Made by a program: the position numbers and the translations under genes
Source of the DNA: Pseudogymnoascus destructans
Taxonomy: Eukaryota; Ascomycota; Leotiomycetes; Thelebolales; Thelebolaceae
Direction: 5' to 3'
DNA length: 64,000 nucleotides
Assembly (NCBI RefSeq): GCF_001641265.1
Contig: NW_020167529.1
Coordinates: forward strand, 769,001-833,000
The notes under the pieces: model-generated
Seen by the model: the letters and a program-made list of their open reading frames with translations, nothing else
Database searches by the model: none
Told to the model about the DNA's origin: nothing
Part shown: positions 42,749-53,083 of the stretch, piece after piece
How positions within the stretch are numbered: position 1 is the first letter of the stretch
Layout: each line of letters begins with the position of its first letter

Positions 42749-44463
42749 ATGTCTAGTCTACGAGATATAATGGACGTGGATGTGGAGCCTCTCGAGTCTC
42801 AAGCCATCCAAAGATCAAGAGACGTCGCGCTCCTCCAAAACCAATCCCTCGACACATTGTCGAGGATAGTACCAAGCACTACACAGCGGTCCGTCAAGAG
42901 GAAACGCCTAACCCGCGTCAGCAAGCCTTCATCGTCGGCGGGGTCGCCACGCTCAGGCACCACACGTCGGCGCAGTAGTGGCGCGACAGAGCTGATGGAT
43001 CCATCGGGTTACGGGCAAGGCGGCTCGCAAAATAATATGAGGCCATCGTTGCCGCGCGGGCTCGAAGCAGAACAGCCTGTCCGATATACTCCAGTCACTG
43101 GGCGTGTGAGCAAGGCAAAGAAGGGCCAGCCCGTCCATGTCTGTGAGCAATGTGATGAGCCAAGGGTAAGACTCTATACGATGCCATTGATCTATTCATG
43201 CTGACGTTGCCAGGCCTTCACAAGAGCAGAGCACTTACGGTACGGATCTCGGACGGTTGAGACAGATAAGGTTTACTGACGAATATCACAGACGCCACCA
43301 ACTAAGCCACGAACAAGCAAACCTGCCGTGCACCTTTCCAGATTGTGAGAGGGTCTTTCACCGTCCCGACCTTCTCTCTCGACACATGAGTCGGCAGTAA
43401 GATCTCCAACAGCCCTTTCGGGAGCTGAGCTAACAATGAAGCAGTGAAATTCAAGGTGATGGGCCGTATAGGACCAGCCATTACAAGCCTATCGACAACG
43501 AGCAGGGATCACGATCATCGTCGACATCGAGCAATCCACGAACACCACCACAAAAGTATTTACCGCAGCAGCCCAACATGAATGCGCCCAACTCATCTCC
43601 CAACATCCAGGCTCCCACGGCAAATACAAGTGCAAATATGCGCCTGTCGAAGGAATACGAACCTATAATGGGTTCCTTCCAGGCCGTCAACGTCTCGGAA
43701 CCCTCAAACCAACGCCCGCGGAGCCGCACCGACGGCTTCGAGACCTCTGGTCTCCGATTCTCCCCCGCGAGCGGCTCCATGACCTCCCACGCCCTCAACA
43801 CCACCTCCACCTACCACACCATCCCCATGAGCGCCAACATGGCCTCTGACTTCCTCCTCAGCCAGCCTTCCACCCTCGGTCCCGCCTTCGAACAGTCCAC
43901 CTACTCCTCCCTCACCTCAAACTTCTACTCCGCCTCTGGCCCCGGCGACATCCCCCCACTCACCCTCCAAGTCCCCGACCACGCCTACAACCCCTCCCTA
44001 GCATCCCCTCCCTACAACTCCTCCGAGTCCACCTGGTCCACCCCCTCTGACGTCTCGCGCCAAGGCACCGCCTGGCCGCGCGACCGCGCCCTCCCCGCCG
44101 GCTGGGCCGCTGCTGAGTCCCTCTCCACGGCTGCGCAGCAGCAACAGCAACCTCTGCTTATCGCGCAGAACATGCATCTTCTCCACCAACAGGGGGGTCT
44201 CGATATCGTCCCCGAGCGCTTCGAGGGCCAGTTTATTCCGAATACACGGCAATACGGTAATTCAATTGTGATCTGCCAGCCGCTGGATGAGCAGGGTGGC
44301 GTTGAGGGGGCCGGTGATATGGTAAGTCGAGCACGCGTAACCAGGCGATGAAGACTAAGGCTAACGGCACACGCAGTACAACAAAGACGGATCAGACGCG
44401 AGGGACTACCCGCACCAGCAGCATGGTCAGTTTATGGATGACCGCTTCTATTGCTATATATAA
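42749..44463 (+). CDS. C2H2 zinc-finger protein, probable transcription factor (5 exons)
   Basis: Exons 42749..43165, 43214..43239 (26 nt), 43292..43396, 43445..44321 and 44377..44463 give about 503 residues. Finger 1 spans three exons (CEQCDEPR | AFTRAEHL | RRHQLSH) and finger 2 is CTFPDCERVFHRPDLLSRHMSRH in two stretches around CERVF; both keep the C2-F-L-H2 pattern. Upstream is a basic stretch RSVKRKRL (possible nuclear localisation). Downstream is a long Ser/Thr/Pro/Asn-rich region with a Gln run (about residues 390-400), as in activation regions. The last exon is uncertain: reading through gives a TAA at 44461, but another intron (GTCAGT at 44425 to CAG near 44489) would give a slightly different end. 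I do not recognise the orthologue, so no target is proposed. Confidence 0.8.
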
Positions 44464-46140
44464 GGACAAGGGCTCATGTGGATTCGCAGTTTTCGGCAGC
44501 GGCTTTTACCACGGTCTTTGAGCCCGCTTTTTCCGGTTTTAATAACTGGTGAGGCAGGCCGCGATATCTTTTTTATTAAAGAATAATTTGTTTGAGAGAG
44601 AGGGAAAATGGGGGTGGGTGGGAACAGACGGACCAGATGAGACAGACGAAAAGACAGATGAAGATGGGACAGGAGTCATGATTTTTTTGGGTGTTTTTTT
44701 TGGGGATAAGTTAGAGCATACGCACAACCTCGCACCAAACCAACGATCAAACTTCACCACCAACACCGCCACCGCCACCACAACGCCTTTCTTCTAACCC
44801 CGATACCCGAAACGGCATAATGACCATATTTTTTAAAGCTTCAATTAAACAACTCTGCTTCTTTGTTTGTTTTTTTGGCTTTTAGTTTTATTATTATTAT
44901 TATTAACGTTAACTTATACTTCTTGCCTCCTTGCTTTTCTCTGAGTGCTTTGTGGTTTCGTGTGCTTTTATCTTGGTGCTTCCTTCCATCTTCTCATGAT
45001 GCTTCTTACCTTCCGGCCATTTACTCTTTCATCTCACTTACCGCTTGGTGCTTTTGTTTGCATACCCGTTTTGCCGCACATTTTTGTTTTGATGTTTCTG
45101 CGAGGACGGCGGGTTGTGGATGAGATGGGATGATGTGAGATAAGGCATAACACCCACCCTAGGGTCACGTATACAACAAAAGACATACAGGTAGGCATAA
45201 TCGAGGACAAACGGATAACAGGGGCGGGGAAATATATCCCAAAAGTTACACGCAACTGATGCACCGCATCGATGGTGGGGCTGCGGGTTTAGGTATACGA
45301 TGGATTGGCACAGCCTGTATGGCTAGCAGTAGAAGAAGTTGATCTTATGAGCTAATCTATATAGGTCTAATAAAACAACTAATAAATTCGTACATTAGCC
45401 ACTGTTAAGTCGAGCAGAATTTGGGAGTGCAGGTAAAATAGAAAAGATTGTAGAAATCAAATAGGATACCACATAACATGGGTGAGAACACCAGAGCAGA
45501 AAATAGGTGTCGTCGATTTAGACGAAGGAGATCATAGATGAATAAAAGATAAAACAAATGCTTTGTTATTTTTGAAGATGTTGTCGACAGCCACTCACTA
45601 TCCAATGGCTGTAAGAGTTCAATACATTACATTACAAGCTGTTGACAGATCCAACCGTTAGATTGCATGGTTCCCGCAAGGGCGATGGGGGAGGGCACAT
45701 ATATACACACAATCTGGGAGAGCTCGAAGTGTTACAAGGATGGCAGCTATGGTGGCAGACGAATCTGGAAGGGGGCGGTGGGGGCCCATCGTCGGGGGGG
45801 GCAGAGGTTATGCTAGAAGTAGCAGAGATTCGGAGACAGGACAACGAAATCACAAGTGCAAAACAACGTGGATACATGGGTACATTGTGAAACTGCCATT
45901 TCATTACTTGCAACCTCAAGAAGGCATAGAGTGAGTGTCCACGCTGACTCAAACCTGTTTTCCCCCACCCAGCCTAGTATCGTCCACATCCGCATCCCAT
46001 ACAAGTACCACTTCCCCTTCACCTTCCCTCAACCCCCCCCCAACGCTTTTCGCAATAAGCAAAACCCCGCGCCCCAACTCCATCCCAGCAGCACCATAAA
46101 AAACGCCATTTCCCACGCTACACACACGAAAACCCTTCAT
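44464..46140. other. Intergenic, no supported gene
   Basis: 3' end of the C2H2 gene and 3' end of U1-C (convergent). T-rich and ATT-repeat stretches (about 44850-44900). ORFs such as 45856..46491 plus are low-complexity shadows of the Pro/Gly-rich U1-C tail or chance. Confidence 0.45.
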
Positions 46141-47007
46141 CTATCTCCGATCACTAAACGCATCCCGTCCCTGCAACCTCGCATCCCTCTGATCCCCTCC
46201 CCTCTGATGATCCGGCGGTCCCTGACTACCACCCCCCTGCAGCAGCGGCGGAAACCCCCCACCCTGTTGTGGCGGTGGGAATCCTGGGAATCCTCCCGGC
46301 GGCGGCACTCCCCCAGCCGGAAACTGGAAATTCGGCGGCAACGGCGGCATCCCCGCTGGAAACCCTCCGGGCGGCGGCGGGAAGGGGAGCCCACCCGGTC
46401 CTCCAGGAGGGGGGAATGGCATGCCCGCTGGGAAACCCCCGGGTGGTGGGAAGGGGAGAGCGCCGGGTCCACCGGGAGGAGGAAATGGTAGGCCCCCGGG
46501 GGGAGGGAATGGAACGGGCATGCCGTTGGGGAGCGTGGGTGGCATGCCGCGGCCGAATGGCGGAGGTGCCCCGCCGAAGGAAGGGCCTCCGGGGGGGTGG
46601 GCGAGCATGGGGTTTGAGGCTGATTGTCCTTCGGCGGCGTAGGAGGAGGTGATGGAGTCGATTACTGATTGGGCTTTCTCGTGGCCGATTTCTGTGAAGG
46701 TAGGAGTTAGCAGGGGGGTTTGGGAGGTTTGGGGGGCGAGGAGTGGCCGGCAGGGGGGACGGCGTACGTTGGTAGTAGTCGACGACGTTGCGCAGGTGGT
46801 TGCGGCCCGTGTTATGCGCTTTGCGCACGCTCATGGAGTCGTGCGTGAGGTAAACATCGCAGTAGTCGCCTGGAGGGTTAGAATGAGGTTATGGAGGCGA
46901 AACGATTCCAAGCTTCGCGCGGTGAGTGTAGGAGCTTACAAAAGACTAATTTGCGGTTAGTTGACATCCATACATGGATCGTGCAGGAGTAACTTACATT
47001 TCGGCAT
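46141..47007 (-). CDS. YHC1: U1 small nuclear ribonucleoprotein C (U1-C), 4 exons incl. 6-nt micro-exon
   Basis: U1-C binds U1 snRNP and stabilises pairing of U1 with the 5' splice site. Minus-strand exons: 46998..47007 (10 nt), 46940..46945 (6 nt), 46768..46869 and 46141..46691, giving 222 residues. The spliced start reads MPKFFCDYCDVYLTHDS; the C-x2-C...H-x5-H zinc finger (CDYC, then the His of RKAH and GRNH) is complete. It goes on with NVVDYYQQIGHEKAQSVIDS, the usual fungal second part, and ends in a Pro/Gly-rich tail. Exon 2 is TCTTTT between an ATTAG acceptor and a GTAAGC donor, and gives the two Phe codons conserved as aromatic residues in U1-C proteins. Introns are 52, 70 and 76 nt. 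Skipping exon 2 would keep the frame but drop the two Phe. Confidence 0.93.
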
Positions 47008-47253
47008 ATTTGCGGCGTTGTGGTGAGCTTTGCTGAAGCTTCAATTCTCGATTTTGCTGAGGTCAAAGAGGTGTTTGAGTTTAGCCTTGCGTCGAGCGAA
47101 CGTTAACTTTGATGCGGAATGGGAACAAACTGCGCACGTGACAGCCTACAGGGGTGAACCAACCACGTCGCTTAAAGTTCCTGGCACGTAGCTCTGACGG
47201 GATCCCCTTTCCCCAAGCCCATGCGACAGTCCCCCGAACGACGACAACTCACC
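47008..47253. promoter_or_regulatory. Divergent promoter between U1-C and ERV25
   Basis: 246 nt between start codons, so a shared bidirectional promoter is likely. It contains GCACGTGAC at about 47135. An in-frame upstream ATG for ERV25 at 47221 exists but would put a charged extension before the signal peptide. Confidence 0.5.
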
Positions 47254-48085
47254 ATGGCGTACCCCCAATCGATACTGCGCGTGCTGTGCGGGCTCGCGCT
47301 GCTGCTCGCCTGTGCTGAGGCGCTGCACTTCGACCTTATGGCTGTGAAGAGGCATGATTCCAAGAGCGAGAGGTGCATTCGTAACTTTGTCTCCAGGAAC
47401 ACGCTGGTTATGGTCACGTCGACGATTAGTGGGCATAAGGGCGATGGAATGCAGGTTAACATTCATGTGCGTATGGCTGGGGGATAGGGATGGGGGAGTG
47501 GCAGTTGCTGACATCGGTGCAGATCAAGGATGCGGTAGGGAACGAGTACGCGCGTGCGAAGGACGTTGCGGGCGAGAAGAGGATGGCGTTTACTTCGCTC
47601 GCGGACTCGGCGTTTGATGTCTGCTTCGAGAATATCTTGTACTCTAGTATGCCATCCAAGCCCCCCGCGGAGCCCGAGACCATGATTTCTAACGAAACCC
47701 TCCAGACACTGCACCCCAACCACACACCAGGAAGATCGAGCTCGATGTTGACATAGGAGCCGACGCCAAGGACTGGTCTGCCATCCAGGCCACGGAGAAG
47801 CTCAAGCCGGTCGAGACCGAGCTGCGCCGCATCGAAGAGATGGTCCAGGAGATCGTGAACGAGATGGACTATCTCCGTACCCGCGAGCAGAAGCTGAGGG
47901 ACACGAATGAGAGCACCAACAACCGCGTTAAGTGGTTTGGCTTTGGCACCGCCGGCATGCTCGTGGCGTTGGGAGCGTGGCAGATTGTCTATCTACGGGC
48001 ATACTTCAGGTGAGGATTGAATTTGGTGAAATTGTTGCCTCGTATGACTTTGCTAACTGGGACTAGGTCGAAACATCTTATTTGA
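47254..48085 (+). CDS. ERV25: Erv25-type p24 (EMP24/GOLD) cargo receptor of COPII vesicles, 4 exons
   Basis: Type I membrane protein cycling between ER and Golgi with the other p24 proteins. Exons 47254..47466, 47523..47638, 47731..48009 and 48067..48085 give 208 residues. It has a signal peptide (MAYPQSILRVLCGLALLLACAEA in two parts: polar start, then a Leu/Ala core), a GOLD domain with paired Cys (ERCIRNF, DVCFENIL), the ELDVDIGADAKDW segment, a coiled coil (LRRIEEMVQEIVNEMDYL), one transmembrane helix (GMLVALGAWQIVYL) and a cytosolic YFRSKHLI tail, the Erv25 pattern. The second intron must use the weak donor GTACTC at 47639; the better-looking GTATGC eight bases on does not keep frame. The start at 47254 is preferred over 47221 because of the signal peptide. 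Confidence 0.92.
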
Positions 48086-48897
48086 GCGACCTTTTACGAT
48101 AGTGTGTGTGTGTTGGCGAGTAATGAGATATGGCCATATGAGGTACAGGGTGTGTTAAAATACCGGGGGACCAAAAGAGGGCATCCAGGGAGGCGCATTG
48201 TTATATACACCAATGGAGTCAATTGAAACATTCCATTTCCTTAGTCGGCATGAGCCGATTGTCCCCTTAGAGTGTGACCGTCTATCCGTCGACCTACCCC
48301 TCGCTGGTGAAACAAGCATGACAATGTCTAAATAGTCTCTTGTGAACATGCAATAGATGATGCGGTGACAAGTGGCACCAAATGTGTATTGATTTGATGC
48401 ATTGGGTACGGATATGACCCGATATCGACCCGGGTAACACCACTTTGCCCGCCATTTATAACACCAGACAACATTTTCACACTTTTTGCATCGAGTAAGA
48501 CTTACTATTCGAGAACCCATTCATATTTTATAGAAAACTGCAAATGATAACAAGCTGTATCCCAGGATAGAGCCCATCCCCAACGAGACCAACTATCGTA
48601 ACATCGTATAATCGTAACACGGTATCAGACCAAAACACTATGCCATACACGAATGTTTATACACCAGAAGAAGCGAGCGAACTTCAAAATGCACACCCCA
48701 TTACAGCCTCTCCCTCCTCGCGTGTCGTCCAGTCCCATCCATGTCCCGAGTATCAAGAAACCAAAAAAAGAGCGTTGCCATTTCGAAAAAGAGAGAGAAC
48801 CAAAAAAACAGCCATCAACAATATCGTAAAACAAAATAATCGCATAAAATCCCAAGTTGGTCTGAACCGTTGTTTATCCGCCCCTTGAACCCAGCCC
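48086..48897. other. Intergenic; possible solo LTR remnant at about 48153-48619
   Basis: On the minus strand a TGTTACGATTATACGATGTT start at 48619 and a ...GGTATTTTAACA end at 48153 resemble the Ty3 LTRs of this window (TGTTACGAT...), with a TATATAAC box near the far end. No matching 5-bp duplication is seen, so the call is tentative. No gene is seen otherwise. Confidence 0.35.
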
Positions 48898-51800
48898 TTA
48901 AGCTCCAATCAAGCGCCTAAACAAACCTTTAATCGGCCCCTGGCGCATCTTCTCCTTCGCATCCTGATCCAGCGTAGACGCCCTCCTCTTCCGCCTCTCT
49001 TCCCTATGGCCCTCATGCCTCTTCCTCCTCTCCTCCTCCCTCGCCACATCATCCGGCCCCGGCTTCCCACCACGCCCCTCCTTCTCCTCCCTCGCCCTGC
49101 GCTCCGCCCGCCTCTCCGCCTTCCGCTTATCATGCGCCTCCTGCTCTTCTGGCGTCCGCACCTTGCGCGATCGGTCGCTCCCATGATGCGAGCTCTTCGG
49201 CCTGTCAGCGGGAGAGGCGGCGTCCTTCTTCCTTCCCCCCACTAGCTCGCTCTCGCCCTTAATCTCGCGATCCATCTCGCTCTCCGCCTTCCTCTCACGC
49301 CCAATCTCACTTTCTCCCTTGAGGCTAATCAGATTCGGCTTCTCAGCTGCGTCGACGCCACGGCTCTTTCCATCGCCCCGGTTGGTAGTACTATGCCGTC
49401 TCCTCCTCTCCCTGTGACTCGCCCTTGCAGCCTCCTCATCAGCCTTCCTCTTCTCCTCCTTCACGCGCAGTTTCTCCTCCTCCGCCCTCCGCTTCTCCTC
49501 CCTCAAACGGCGCCGCTCCCGTCGCTTCTCCTTCTCCACCCTCGCCACTTCCTCCGCCTCTTTCAGCGCCGCCGCCTCCTCCGCCTCTCTTTGCGCCCTC
49601 TCTTCCGCCTCAGCAGCTTCGCGCTCAGCTGCGCGTTTGGCGCGTCGTTCCGCCTTCCTCGCATCATGCGCAGCCTGTTCCTCCGGCGTACGCTCCCTCT
49701 TCACTTCTCGATCCCGTTCTCGATCCCTCTCCTTCTCCTTCCCCCAATTCCCCATACTCATCCCTGAATCATGGCGCTTGGGTAGTTTAGGCTGAAGCCC
49801 TTTCCAGAACTGGGTTATGCTCGCGTCGCTCTCGCGGCGCTTGCGGGGGGGGGCTTCGGGGGAGAAAGGGGGGAGGGAGCGGTCTTTGTCGCGCGAGGAA
49901 CGGGAGTGGTGGTGGCGGGAGGAGTGGGAGGAGGGGTGCATGGAGCGGCGCTTGGAGGAGGAGGGGGGTGGGATGGCGTCGCCGGCTGGTTCGGTGGACT
50001 CTGGCTCTTCGACGATGGCGCGGTCTGTTATCGCTTCGGGGGCTGGTTCTTCTGCTGGAGCTGGTTCTTCGGCTGGAGGAGCTTCCTCAGCGGGAGCTGC
50101 CTCCTCAACAACAGCAGCCTCCTCAGCGGGAGCGGCTTCTTCAGCAGGAGGTGCTTCCTCGGCGGGCGCAGCCTTTTCAACAACAGCAGCTTCCTCAGCT
50201 GGGGCAGGTTCTTCAGCTGGGGCAACCTCCTCAGCTGGTGCCGCCTCTTCAGGGGCCGCCTCTGCGGGGGGTGCTTCCTCGGCGGGAGCTGCTTCATCGA
50301 CGGGAGCAGCTTCTTCAGCTGGGGCGGCCTCCTCTACAGGTGCTTCTTTTTCGACTGGTGCTGCCTCTTCAGCTGGTGCTGCCTCTTCAGCTGGTGCTGC
50401 CTCTTCAGCTGGTGCTGCCTCTTCAGCTGGTGCTGCCTCTTCAGCTGGTGCTTCTTCTGCCGGGGCGGCTTCCTCAGCTAGCGCCGGCTCCTCGGCTGGC
50501 ACCGCCTCTTCGACTGGCGCTGCTTCCGCAGTTGGTGCAGCTTCTTCGGCCGGTGCAGCTTCCTCTGCTGGTGCAGCTTGCGCAGATTCCTCTTTGGCTG
50601 GAGCGGCTTCTTCAGCGGGTGCATCTGCAGCAGGTGCTTCTTCAACTGGTGCAGCTTCCTCAGTCGGTGCTGCCTTTTCGACTGGGGCAGCTTCCTCAAC
50701 TGCAGCGGTCTCTTCGGCAGGTTCTTCTTCAGCTGGAGCAGCTTCCTCTGCCGGAGCGGCCGCTTCGACTGGAGCAGCTTCCTCTGCCGGAGCGGCCGCT
50801 TCGACTGGAGCAGCCTCTTCAGCGGGTGCCTCTGCAACAGGTGCTTCTTCAACTGGTGCAGCTTCCTCAGTCGGTGCTGCCTTTTCGACTGGGGCGGCTT
50901 CCTCGACTTCAGCGGTTTTTTCGGCAGGTGCTTCTTCGGCTGTAGCAGCTTCCTCTGCCGGAGCGGCCGCTTCGACTGGAGCAGCCTCTTCAGCGGGTGC
51001 CTCTGCAGCAGGAGCTTCTTCAGCCAGCGCCTCTTTCTCGCCAACGGCTGCCTCTTCGACTGGTGCAACTTCCTCAGCAGGAGACGCCTCGGGGGGTGCT
51101 TCCTCAGCTGGTGCGGCTTCCTCAGCAGGAGCCTCTTTTTCGGCTGGCGCTTCCTCTGCAGCAGGAGCTTCTTCAGCAGGTGCTGCTTCTTCAACTACAG
51201 CCTCCTCAGCCGGTGAAGCCTCTTTAGTCGCGGGCTCATCAGCAGGAGCCTCTTCGGTAGGCGCTGCAGCTTCTTCCGCAGGAGCTTCTACTTCCGCGGC
51301 TGCCTCTTCAGCTGGTGCATCTTCAGCTGGTGCCTCGTCCTTTGGCGCTTCTTCAGCAGGTGCTTCCTCGGCTGGTGCTGCTTCAGCTGGTGCCTCGTCC
51401 TTTGGCGCTTCTTTAGCAGGTGCTTCCTTGGCTGGTACTTCTACCGCGGGTGCATCTTCAGCGGGCGCTGCTTCTTCAGCTTTGGGCTCTTCGACGGGAT
51501 CTTCTACTTCGGCGGGCGTTTCTGCAGCTGGTGTTTCTTCGACGGGCGCTGGTTCGACTGGGGTTTGTTCAGCGGCAGGGGCTTCAGCTTCGGCTGGTGT
51601 TTCGTCGGCTGGCGCTGCTTCTGCTTCAGCAGGTGCTTCTTCGGTGGTGGTGTCTTCTTCAGCTGGTGCTTCCTCAGCCGGTTTTTCTTCGGCGGGTGCC
51701 TCTTTAGTGGCAGGCGCTTCTGCTTCAGCTGGCTTTTCTTCGGCGGGAGCCGCTGCAGCTGGTGCTTCGTCGGCGGGCGTTTCTTCACCGGCAGGCGCTT

Positions 51801-53083
51801 CTGCTTCAGCTGGCTTTTCTTCAGCAGGAGCTTCTGCAGCTGGTGCTTCCTCAGCTGGCGTTTCTTCGGCTGGGGTGGCCTCTTCGACTGGGGCGGCCTC
51901 TTCAGCAGGTGCCTCTGCGGCAGGTGCTTCCTCGGCCGGAGCTGCTTCTTCAACGGCAGCCTCATTAGGCTTATCAGCCTCAGCCTCAACCGCTACTGAT
52001 TCAGCAGGAACAACCCCGCCCTCGTCATCAGCGGGAGCTGCCTCCTCCTTCTCATCGCCAGCGACAGGCTCATCGCTCTTCGCGGGTTCTTCTTGTCCCT
52101 CAGCGGGCTTCTCATCTTCTGCTGCTGCGGGAGCGGGTTGGTTATCGTCAGCATTTTCTCCCGAGGGCGTCTCGTCGGCTGGTGCGGGCGGTGCGTCTTC
52201 GGTCGGGTTGGCGTCGTCACTTACGGGTGCGGACTCCGAGGTGGGAGCGGGGTCGGGGGCGGGCTCTGGTGTGGCTTCTTCGGCGGGGGTAGATGCTTCT
52301 TCGGCAGGGGTTGCTTCGGCTGGAGCTGGTTCTTCTGCTGCTGGTGCCTCTTCAACAGGAGCGGCTGCTTCGACAGGAGCTGGGTCTTCTGCTGGTGGTG
52401 CTGCTTCCTCGACAGGAGCGGCTGCCTTAGCGGGAGCTTCATCAGCTGGAGGATCACCAGCTGCCTCCTCCGTTGCTCCACCACTCTCCTCAACGCCATC
52501 TTCCAGAGCAGTAGCAGTCGGCGCGCCTTCATTATCCGAAGCATCACCCAACAACAACTTCTGCTTCTTCGCAGCCGCCGCCTTCTTCTTACTCTTCTTA
52601 TTCGCCATCGGAGCGCCGAACCAGGAGACGGTCTTCTCCTTCTTCTTCTTGGCGTTGCTGTTTCCCTTGTGGGAATGTGATGAGATGGCCGAGTTTGACG
52701 GTTTCGGGTCGGGTGATGATGGTGGCTGTTGGTCCTCAGTTGGTTGGCTTGAGGGTTCCTCGATGATGTCTTCAGGTTTGACTAGGATTGTCTCTTCTGC
52801 GGCTTCTGGGGGGGCGTGTTGTTCCTCCTCGTGAGGTTCTGGAGGGTCTCCTTGTTGTTGTTCTTCTGGGGGGTCGGTGCTGTGTCAGAGTGTGTTATAT
52901 CTTCGTAGTCGATGGCAACTCACGTCTTTCCTGCTCGAGCTCTCGTTCTTCCTTCTCTCTCGCAGCTTCCAAAAGCTCAAGATCGTCGGCGTTGCTCTTG
53001 AAGGTGATCGGCTGGCTTACTGCAGTGTAGAGCACTTTAGAAGGGCTGAACTGAGTCCTATAAGGACAGAATGAAATTTCCAT
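48898..53083 (-). CDS. Large Ala/Glu/Pro tandem-repeat protein with charged C-terminus (2+ exons)
   Basis: Minus-strand exons 52924..53083 and 48898..52865 give about 1375 residues. The intron (52866..52923) was fixed by frame: a GTGAGT donor and a CCCCCAG acceptor. Exon 1 has a charged helical segment (DDLELLEAAREKEERELEQE). About residues 190-1060 are made of variations on Ala-Pro-Ala-Glu-Glu-Ala, with Val, Pro and Lys variants; the underlying DNA is an 18-bp minisatellite (clearest at 50357-50452). The C-terminal 300 residues are first Ser/Arg/His-rich, then a strongly charged coiled coil (EEQAAHDARKAERRAKRAAE), ending IKGLFRRLIGA. No enzyme domain is seen and I do not recognise a function. 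The true start may lie further upstream: an exon-like piece at about 53411-53479 has a GTAAGA donor. Confidence 0.75.
50357..50452 (-). repeat. 18-bp coding minisatellite (five near-perfect units)
   Basis: GGTGCTGCCTCTTCAGCT repeated in tandem on the plus strand, coding for Ala-Pro-Ala-Glu-Glu-Ala on the minus strand. The flanking 2.5 kb are diverged copies of the same unit. Unit length is a multiple of three, so gain or loss keeps the frame. Confidence 0.88.

Noticed and set aside
43998..44252. Minus-strand ORF opposite the C2H2 gene
   Set aside because: Shadow of a codon-biased coding exon (third-position C gives open antisense frames).
49817..52834. 1005-codon plus-strand ORF rich in Ser, Ala and Gly
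   Set aside because: It is the mirror of the 18-bp minisatellite in the minus-strand gene. The minus frame continues into non-repeat, charged coiled-coil sequence and an intron-joined N-terminus, while the plus frame has only repeat-derived content.
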